NCBI GenBank assembly: GCA_016195385.1
Contig: JACPZS010000060.1
Coordinates: 1-34,172 of the forward strand
Origin: Verrucomicrobiota bacterium
GTDB taxonomy: Bacteria; Verrucomicrobiota; Verrucomicrobiia; Limisphaerales; JACPZS01
Reading direction: 5' to 3'
DNA: 34,172 nucleotides
Shown here: positions 13,954 to 20,207 of the stretch, piece by piece
Layout: the number at the start of each line of letters is the position of its first letter
Position numbering within the stretch: the first letter of the stretch is position 1
Program-made: the position numbers and the translations under genes
Notes under the pieces: model-generated
What the model was told of the DNA's origin: nothing
Databases searched by the model: none
Seen by the model: only the letters and a program-made list of their open reading frames with translations

Positions 13954-16896
13954 ATGACTATCACACCCTCTCTCTTTGAAGCCTCCCTCAAGTGCCCAAC
14001 GAAATGTTGGCTCAGGGACAACAACGAACCCAATGCGGGGAACGATTACGCTGCATGGGTTCAAAGCCAGAACGAATCGTTTCGCGCCGCTGCCGCCAGC
14101 CGCTTGATTGCCAGCACGCCCGCAGACGAGTGCGCCCCATTGCCTGGTAGCAGCCGACGTGAGGAGGCTCATTTCTCCGCCGATGAACTGAAGGCAGCCA
14201 CATGGCGTGTGGCTGTGGACGTGCCAGTGCGAAACGATTTCCGTGGCAGCCGAGGTAACGAGGCTCAAACTTCCTCACCGCCGTCGGCAGTTCCTGACTC
14301 AAAGCTGATTGATCAGAGCCTCCTCACGTTGGCTGCTACGATCATTGAGTCGCGTCTTCACGCCATCGAACGCATCCCATCCGAAGGCCGGGGCAAGCCC
14401 ACTCAGTTCATTCCCATCCGCTTCATCTTCCGCAACAAGCTCACCAGAGACGACAAACTACTGCTGGCGTTCGATGCGTTCGTGCTCTCCGAAATGCTCG
14501 GACGCGAAGTCAGCCTTGGCAAAATCATCCACGGCGACGACCACGCCACGCTCAAAGTGAAGGCTTCCGCTCTCGCCGGCGAAGTTCGGAAACACGTCAA
14601 TAGAATCGCCGCGTTGCTCTCCAATACCAAGCCACCCGATCTCGTCTTGAACCGGCACTGTGCCGAGTGCGAGTTCCGCGACCACTGCCGGCAGAAGGCG
14701 ATTGAGACGGACGATCTCAGCCTGCTGGCCGGCATGAGCGCGACGGAGCGCCAGAAACTGCGCAGCAAAGGCATCTTCACCGTCACGCAACTCTCCTACA
14801 CGTTCCGTCCCCGCCGCCGGCCCAAACGTCTGCGCGACAAACGGGAGAAATATCATCACTCGCTCAAGGCGCTGGCGATTCGGGAGCAGAAAATCCACAT
14901 CGTCGGCAGCCCGGAACTCAAGATCGAAGGCACGCCCGTCTATCTGGATGTCGAGGGCCTGCCCGACCGCGATTTCTACTACCTCATCGGCCTGCGCATC
15001 GGCCACGGCGACTCCGCCGTCCAGCACAGCCTGTGGGCGGAGACCGTCGAGGATGAGGGCAAGATTTGGCGGGAATTCCTCGGCATCCTCGAAACCGTCG
15101 AGAAGCCGGTGCTGATTCACTACGGCAGTTACGAAAAAACTTTCCTGAAAGAGATGAAGGACCGGCATGGAGAACCGCCTGAAGAATCAACTGTGGCGAA
15201 GTCCATGCAGGCAAGTGTGAATCTGCTCTTGCACAATTTCGCGCAAATCTATTTTCCTGGCATCTCGAATGGGCTGAAAGATACGGCAGGCACTTTGGGC
15301 TTCAAGTGGGGCGAAGTTGGTGCCTCCGGCCTAAATACAATCGCGTGGCGTTGCCAATGGGAGGAGTTGAATCAAGCGATGTTCAAAGAACGGCTGATTG
15401 CATACAACACACAGGATTGCGAGGCGTTGGGCATGGTGACAGAGCAAATCCTCCAGTTGACGAGCTTGACGACCACTGACGAATCGAGCCAAACAGAAAG
15501 TGCTAACGTGGTCCGGGTGGATTCGAAGGAATTCCAGTGGAAGTCGAAATGGAAGGAGTTCAAAAGCCCAGTGTCTGGGTTTGAATTTATCAACGCTGCG
15601 GCGCATTGGGATTATCAGCGGGATCGTGTTTACGCTCGCTCCGCTAAAACCCCAAAGAAGCCAGCCGCGCCACGCCACTTGAGACAGAGTTACCGTCAAT
15701 CACAGTTGGCCATCCGATTGCGAACTTCATGGTGGTGTCCGAAATGTAAAATAAGAGGCCATTTCATGAACACGTTGACAAAACCTGTCCACGATGTCCT
15801 TTTTGGCCGGCAAAGTCTTAAATTGAGGGCAGTGAAATATGTGTTCCGAGCCTACCGTTGTCCGCAGTGTAGGAAACAATTTGGGTTAGCAGAGAGGTTT
15901 ACGATCTTCCGCAGATTCGGCTGGGGTTTAGCTGTCTATCTAATCTACCAAGTAATCGAGTTGAACATCCCGCAAAAGATTGTTATTCGTGGTTTTAACA
16001 AGGTGTTCCATTTCGATCTTTGGGAAAACACTCTCAATAAAATGAAGGTCAGGTTTGCAAGATACTACGCCGAAACTCGACAGAGGATTTTGCAAAACAT
16101 AGTTCGGGGGCGTCTCATTCACGCAGATGAAACGCGTGCAGATATTGCAGGCAAGACCGGGTTTGTCTGGGTTCTGACCAACATGAATGAAGTTTTTTAT
16201 ATACTCGCAGACAGTCGCGAAGGAGACATGGTTCAGAAACTTATACCGGACTTCAAAGGCGTTCTGGTATCTGATTTCTACACGGCGTATGATTCCGTCG
16301 GGTGTCCTCAGCAGCGATGCCTCATTCATTTGATGCGCGACCTGAACGACGAGGTTTTAGATAATCCCTTCGACAACCAACTTAAAAAGATCGTAACGGC
16401 TTTTGGAGTTCTGTTGAAACCAATGATTGAGACCGTTGACCGATACGGTCTTAAAAAGCACTTTTTGAAGAAACATTTGGCCGGCGTGGAGCGCTTTTAT
16501 CACGAACTTGAAAAGGCTGATTGGCAGAGCGAGGCGGCGTTGAAATGTAAAGATCGATTCGAGCGGAATCGCGATAAACTTTTCACGTTTCTGAACTACG
16601 ATGGAGTCCCATGGAACAATAATAATGCCGAACATGCTGTAAAAGCTTTTGCACGAGTTCGAGATAATGTTGCCGGAGCCTCAACAGCAAAGGGGCTTGA
16701 GGAATATTTGGTGCTATTGAGCGTCTGCCAAACCTGCAAATACATGGGTGTGGACTTTCTGGATTTCCTCCGTTCGGGCGAGAAGGACATTCACGCCTTC
16801 GCGGAAAGCCGGCGCAGGCACAGGCGGCGGACGCAACCCAACCAGCCGCCCAACTTGCCGGCGAACGTAACCCCGGACAACGGCGGTCAGCCGTAA
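13954..16896 (+). CDS. TM0106-type RecB-like nuclease fused to RNase H-like exonuclease and IS66-type DDE transposase
   Basis: This is a 980-aa three-part protein. (1) A RecB/Cas4-like nuclease of the TM0106 family: the start SLFEASLKCPTKCWL, cysteines C14, C18 and C236, C239, C245 (HCAECEFRDHC) consistent with a Fe-S or zinc cluster, and a likely PD-(D/E)XK core around D174 (LLLAFDAFVLSEM). (2) An RNase H-like exonuclease domain: D332 and E334 in YLDVEGLPD, HYGSYEKTFL near 390, and D488 in YNTQDCEA. (3) A transposase: zinc ribbon C595/C598 and C636/C639 (CPKC, CPQC), then DDE residues D725 (HADET), D774 (SDFYTAYD) and E893 (NNNAEHAVKAFA). The DNA from about 15700 to 16750 is visibly more AT-rich than the nuclease part, suggesting the transposase has a different origin. 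Two REP insertions lie in frame (residues about 65-129). The ATG 13954 follows AAAGGA at distance. The frame is continuous across all parts, so this is a fusion and not two overlapping genes. Confidence 0.85.
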   Translation: MTITPSLFEASLKCPTKCWLRDNNEPNAGNDYAAWVQSQNESFRAAAASRLIASTPADECAPLPGSSRREEAHFSADELKAATWRVAVDVPVRNDFRGSRGNEAQTSSPPSAVPDSKLIDQSLLTLAATIIESRLHAIERIPSEGRGKPTQFIPIRFIFRNKLTRDDKLLLAFDAFVLSEMLGREVSLGKIIHGDDHATLKVKASALAGEVRKHVNRIAALLSNTKPPDLVLNRHCAECEFRDHCRQKAIETDDLSLLAGMSATERQKLRSKGIFTVTQLSYTFRPRRRPKRLRDKREKYHHSLKALAIREQKIHIVGSPELKIEGTPVYLDVEGLPDRDFYYLIGLRIGHGDSAVQHSLWAETVEDEGKIWREFLGILETVEKPVLIHYGSYEKTFLKEMKDRHGEPPEESTVAKSMQASVNLLLHNFAQIYFPGISNGLKDTAGTLGFKWGEVGASGLNTIAWRCQWEELNQAMFKERLIAYNTQDCEALGMVTEQILQLTSLTTTDESSQTESANVVRVDSKEFQWKSKWKEFKSPVSGFEFINAAAHWDYQRDRVYARSAKTPKKPAAPRHLRQSYRQSQLAIRLRTSWWCPKCKIRGHFMNTLTKPVHDVLFGRQSLKLRAVKYVFRAYRCPQCRKQFGLAERFTIFRRFGWGLAVYLIYQVIELNIPQKIVIRGFNKVFHFDLWENTLNKMKVRFARYYAETRQRILQNIVRGRLIHADETRADIAGKTGFVWVLTNMNEVFYILADSREGDMVQKLIPDFKGVLVSDFYTAYDSVGCPQQRCLIHLMRDLNDEVLDNPFDNQLKKIVTAFGVLLKPMIETVDRYGLKKHFLKKHLAGVERFYHELEKADWQSEAALKCKDRFERNRDKLFTFLNYDGVPWNNNNAEHAVKAFARVRDNVAGASTAKGLEEYLVLLSVCQTCKYMGVDFLDFLRSGEKDIHAFAESRRRHRRRTQPNQPPNLPANVTPDNGGQP
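14147..14170 (+). repeat. REP copy B, in frame inside the nuclease gene
   Basis: A 24-nt core copy (GTAGCAGCCGACGTGAGGAG...) is translated as SSRREEA. It sits alone between the nuclease segments ending CAPLPG and starting SADELKA. Confidence 0.85.
14243..14266 (+). repeat. REP copy C, in frame inside the nuclease gene
   Basis: A degenerate forward copy (GTGGCAGCCGAGGTAACGAG...), translated as RGSRGNEA. It forms an inverted pair with copy D. Confidence 0.75.
14316..14339 (-). repeat. REP copy D, in frame inside the nuclease gene
   Basis: An inverted copy (GAGCCTCCTCACGTTGGCTG...), translated as SLLTLAAT. Copies C and D enclose 49 nt, the same kind of inverted pair seen at 16901-16973 and 17600-17695. 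Confidence 0.8.
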
Positions 16897-16900
16897 CTTC

Positions 16901-16973
16901 GTAGCAGCCGACGTGAGGAGGCTCATTTCAATTCCGGCGTTTTCAGTCAGAGCCTCCTTACGTCGGCTGCTAC
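16901..16973. repeat. Inverted REP pair E/F between the fusion gene and the RAYT
   Basis: Copy E (16901-16924) and inverted copy F (16950-16973) pair around a 25-nt loop. The pair begins 5 nt after the fusion gene's TAA and ends 48 nt before the RAYT start. It could act as a transcript hairpin as well as a RAYT substrate. Confidence 0.85.
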
Positions 16974-17021
16974 GATGGGGCTGGATTCGTCGGCATTCTT
17001 GCCACACGATGGCGGCTCGCC

Positions 17022-17603
17022 GTGAATGAACCGGACCTCAACCGCGCGTTTTATCTGCCTCGCCTGCCACGCGAATACTATCAGGGCGACGCGGTCGTCC
17101 ATTGGACGCTTCCGGTCTCGCACCGCCGGCGCGGCTGGCTAAACGAGGGATTTCACACGGCCTTTCGCGAGCTGATGCTGCACGCCGCGGTGCGCGAGGG
17201 CTTGTTCTGCCCGACGTATTGCCTGATGCCTGATCATTTGCACATGGTCTGGATGGGCCTGCAACTGGACTCCGACCAACTGAATGGAATGGCGTTTCTC
17301 CGAACCCACCTTAAGCACTCCCTTGCGCCGCAGAAATTTCAACATCAACCGCACGATCATGTGCTCAAGGAGGAGGAGCGGAAGCGAAACGCGTTCGTCC
17401 GTGTCTGCAATTACATCCTCGAAAACCCGCTGCGCGCTGAACTGGTGAAGCATCCCCTCGAATGGCCTTTCAGCGGCGGAGTCGTGCCCGGCTATCCAAC
17501 GCTACATCCTCTGCAAGAGAATTTCTGGCCGAAGCTCTGGAAACTGTACGCGCAATTGAAACATCCGGACGCGGGCAACATCATTCGCCCGCCCATCCCG
17601 TAG
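17022..17603 (+). CDS. REP-associated tyrosine transposase (RAYT, Y1/HUH family)
   Basis: This 193-aa single-strand DNA transposase-like protein is of the IS200/IS605-related RAYT type, which cut and join REP sequences. The HUH motif is H72-L-H74 in MPDHLHMVWMG, and the probable catalytic tyrosine is Y131 in VCNYILENPLRAELVKHP, the classic family stretch. The FYLPRLPREYYQGDAVVHWTLPV opening supports the GTG start at 17022; an RBS is not clear. The gene is flanked by inverted REP pairs E/F and G/H, the arrangement expected for a RAYT with its own REPs. Its TAG stop (17601-17603) is supplied by the first bases of REP copy G. Confidence 0.9.
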   Translation: MNEPDLNRAFYLPRLPREYYQGDAVVHWTLPVSHRRRGWLNEGFHTAFRELMLHAAVREGLFCPTYCLMPDHLHMVWMGLQLDSDQLNGMAFLRTHLKHSLAPQKFQHQPHDHVLKEEERKRNAFVRVCNYILENPLRAELVKHPLEWPFSGGVVPGYPTLHPLQENFWPKLWKLYAQLKHPDAGNIIRPPIP

Positions 17604-17696
17604 CAGCCAACGCAAGGAGCCTCGAACTTCCTTCTCGACGCGGGAGTTTCAGACCCAAAAGCAAATGATCGGAGCCTCCTTACGTCGGCTGCTACG
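17600..17696. repeat. Inverted REP pair G/H (right boundary)
   Basis: Copy G (17600-17623, degenerate: GTAGCAGCCAACGCAAGGAG) and inverted copy H (17672-17695; extended 30-nt match to copy A at 17667-17696). The pair overlaps the RAYT stop and ends 11 nt before the convergent DUF1553 stop codon at 17707. Confidence 0.85.
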
Positions 17697-17706
17697 AACT
17701 CGGAGA

Positions 17707-20082
17707 TCAATCCACATAGATAAATTCGTTCAGGGCGAAGATCGCCTGACAGAGATCTGCCAACGCCAGTGGTTGCGTTTCCGTTTTGGCTGGGTCGCGC
17801 GTCGAGCGCTGCTGAAGCTGGGTGTTGAGGAAGGCCATCCCCGATTTCAGTTCGGTGGTTGACGGTTCGTGTCCGAGCGCCAGGCGCCAGGCGAGACGAA
17901 CTTGCGATTCAGGTTCCGCGCCCGCTTCTTTCTCCACTCGTTGCGCGAAGTCCAGCGCTCGCGCGCGGACAAACTTGTCGTTCAACAGCGCGAGCGCCTG
18001 CGGGGCGACGGTGGTGTTTTCGCGGCGACCGCAACTGGCCTGCGCATCCGGCCCGTCGAACGCCTGCATGAGCGGCTGTTGCACCACGCGTTTGTGGAAC
18101 ATGTAAACGGAGCGGCGGCGCGTGGCAGGAGTGTCCTTCAGATCCTTGGGATACGGGTCCTTCATGTTGCGGGCCTGAATGGCCTCGGGTGCGACGGGTG
18201 CCTTGAAGGCGGGACCGAACATCTCTGGATTCAGCGTGCCGCTCACCGCCAGCATGGCGTCGCGCAGGATCTCCGACTCAATCCGCTGCGGACGCCGCCG
18301 CCAGAGCAGGCGGTTGTCAGGATCGATGGCGGCCGGGTTGTTGGAGTGCTGGAGTGCTGGAGTATTGCCGTTCGTTTTCCAATGGCCCCACGACTCTTCT
18401 GCTCCGTCACTCCGCTGCCCGTACGTCGCGCTGTTCATGATGAGCCGGTGCAGCGATTTCAACTTCCAGCCGCCCTTTACGAACTGGCTCGTCAACCACT
18501 CCAACAATTCCGGGTGCGTGGGCGGGTCACAGCGCGCGCCGAAATCGTTGACGGTGCGAACGAGTCCCTGACCGAAGTGGTGCTGCCAGACACGATTCAC
18601 TATCACCCGCGCAACGAGCGTGCCCGCGCCATGGTCGAGATCCGTCATCCATTCCGCCATGGCGCGCCGCTGTTGGGTGGAGTCAGATCGTTGGCTCCCG
18701 GCGCGCGCGGCCGCCCAATAATCCGCTGGCGTTTTACCCCGGGTGAGCGCGGTCAGGAACCCCAACTCCACCGGCTCGCTCTTCGCATGGAAATCACCGC
18801 GGGCCAGCAGGAAAGTCTCGCGCGGCTTCGGGCCGAAGTCGGCAAAACCATAAGCCGAGGGCGGCGCTTTCGGCTTGCGCGCTTCGACCGCTTTGACTGC
18901 CTTCTCCCGTGAATCCCATTCGACGCGTTCTGCTTCGGAGAGGAGCAGTCGGAAATCCTTGTCTTCGACTTTGAGTTCATTGGAAAACTTCTTCCCCAAT
19001 TCTTTGGCGTCCTTGTCGTCAGGGTCGTTTTTCAGAAGGACCTTTTCGTCATCGCTGATCTTCAACGCATCGATCTTCGCGTGCCGCGCGGCTGGCTCGT
19101 GCAACCTCCTCATCTCCTTGAGCCAATTGTCCAACAGCTGCTTCACGACGTCATGTTCCCCCTTCCAACCTTCTTCCTCCTCGCGATAGCGCCGGACTTC
19201 CTCGAGCGGTGCGAGCGGCACCTCGGCGCGATCACCGCCGTTGAACGCGCATTGAATCCGGTAGTAGTCGCGGCGTGGAATCGGGTCGTACTTGTGATCG
19301 TGGCACCGGGCGCAGGCCAGCGTGAGGCCGAGCATCGCGGAGCCGGTCGTGGCAATCATGTCGTCCAGTTCGTTGAAACGCTCGCGCGTGCGCTCTTCCT
19401 CCATCAGGTTGGCCGTGAGCGCCGCATGCGTGCCGGCCACGATGAAGCCCGTCGCGGCGATGGCCTGAGGATTGTCCGGCTCCAGTTCGTCGCCAGCGAG
19501 TTGCCAGCGGACGAACGTGTCGAACGCGAGATCGTCATTCAGGCTGCGGATGACGAAGTCGCGATAATGATGGGCGGTGGGCCGGTCCGCGTCGCTTTCC
19601 TGTCCGTCGCTGTCGGCGTAACGCACCACATCGAGCCAATGCCGCGCCCAGCGTTCGCCGTAATGCGGACTGGCCAGCAGTTCATCAACAAGAGAAGCCA
19701 CCGCCGATTGGGAGTTCTTCGAGAATTGCCGAACGAACGCATCGATTTGCTCTGGCGTTGGCGGCAGACCAGCGAGATCGAAATAAATTCGCCGGGTCAG
19801 CTTCCGCGCGTCCACTTGGAGTGAGAGTGCCAGATTCTTCTCTTCGAGCCGGGCCAGGATGAAACGGTCCACTGGAGTGCGAACGGCGTCCATGTTCCGC
19901 ACGGCAGGCAGTGGCGGGTTGGTGAGGGGAAGGAAGGACCAATACTGTCGGTGCTTGTCCGTCACGATCATTTCCGGACGCGAAATCGGATTCCCGGCGG
20001 CACACCATTTAACCGGCGCGATTAAACATGCTACAAACAACGCGCCGAGCAAAATGGATTGACCAAGCTTCACGAAAGCCAT
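17707..20082 (-). CDS. DUF1549/DUF1553 domain protein
   Basis: This 791-aa exported protein is a large family in Planctomycetes and Verrucomicrobia, often encoded beside DUF1501 and sometimes fused to a planctomycete-type cytochrome c domain; its biochemical role is not settled. ATG 20082 gives a signal peptide (AFVKLGQSILLGALFVACLI), whereas the ORF extension to 20118 would bury it. DUF1549 spans about 45-260: PVDRFILARLEEKNL, RIYFDLAGLPPTPEQI, SPHYGERWARHWLDVVRYADSDG, ACARCHDHKYDPI (a CxxCH-like haem-type motif). DUF1553 spans about 470-770 (ARVIVNRVWQHHFGQGLV, DNRLLWRRRPQRIESE, RRSVYMFHKR). The C-terminal ALNEFIYVD is the usual end. Residues about 590-620 contain an inserted repeat tract. 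Confidence 0.88.
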   Translation of the reverse strand: MAFVKLGQSILLGALFVACLIAPVKWCAAGNPISRPEMIVTDKHRQYWSFLPLTNPPLPAVRNMDAVRTPVDRFILARLEEKNLALSLQVDARKLTRRIYFDLAGLPPTPEQIDAFVRQFSKNSQSAVASLVDELLASPHYGERWARHWLDVVRYADSDGQESDADRPTAHHYRDFVIRSLNDDLAFDTFVRWQLAGDELEPDNPQAIAATGFIVAGTHAALTANLMEEERTRERFNELDDMIATTGSAMLGLTLACARCHDHKYDPIPRRDYYRIQCAFNGGDRAEVPLAPLEEVRRYREEEEGWKGEHDVVKQLLDNWLKEMRRLHEPAARHAKIDALKISDDEKVLLKNDPDDKDAKELGKKFSNELKVEDKDFRLLLSEAERVEWDSREKAVKAVEARKPKAPPSAYGFADFGPKPRETFLLARGDFHAKSEPVELGFLTALTRGKTPADYWAAARAGSQRSDSTQQRRAMAEWMTDLDHGAGTLVARVIVNRVWQHHFGQGLVRTVNDFGARCDPPTHPELLEWLTSQFVKGGWKLKSLHRLIMNSATYGQRSDGAEESWGHWKTNGNTPALQHSNNPAAIDPDNRLLWRRRPQRIESEILRDAMLAVSGTLNPEMFGPAFKAPVAPEAIQARNMKDPYPKDLKDTPATRRRSVYMFHKRVVQQPLMQAFDGPDAQASCGRRENTTVAPQALALLNDKFVRARALDFAQRVEKEAGAEPESQVRLAWRLALGHEPSTTELKSGMAFLNTQLQQRSTRDPAKTETQPLALADLCQAIFALNEFIYVD
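18343..18366. repeat. Octanucleotide repeat inside the DUF1553 gene
   Basis: GGAGTGCT occurs twice and is followed by GGAGTATT, three 8-nt units. On the coding strand it encodes NTPALQHSN within an otherwise conserved junction before DPDNRLLWRR. Confidence 0.55.
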
Positions 20083-20207
20083 GATGCGAATTAACCTCGT
20101 CAACGGACGCGAAAGCAAGCGCGAGTTGCGGTTTGGCGATGCTCGGTCGCGAAATCAGCGCGACAAGAAAAATTGTTCTGCTCGCAACGTCTTTTGGGTT
20201 CTGGTAG

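Larger units (their letters stand above)
13863..17696. mobile_element. REP-bounded block with nuclease-transposase fusion and RAYT
   Basis: The block is bounded by 30-bp sequences that are perfect inverted copies of each other (13863-13892 and 17667-17696). It holds two + strand genes, whereas the flanking genes (secreted protein, DUF1553) are on the - strand. Six further copies of the same REP core lie inside. No target-site duplication is obvious at the edges. It could be a composite mobile unit, or a REP-rich locus whose outer copies match by chance of recent spread; both need homologous empty sites to decide. Confidence 0.5.

Noticed and set aside
13666..14302. Short frames with MSLVTSAATE/MSLLTSAATR starts
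   Set aside because: These peptides are the reverse-strand reading of the REPs (copies B-D) and have no other protein character.
14471..14706. Treating the Cas4-like nuclease as evidence of a CRISPR-Cas system
   Set aside because: No cas1, cas2, effector or array is present. TM0106-type nucleases are also found away from CRISPR loci.
13863..17696. A CRISPR array formed by the repeated GTAGCAGCCGACG units
   Set aside because: The copies are palindromic pairs in both orientations at irregular spacing and within genes, not uniform direct repeats with spacers.
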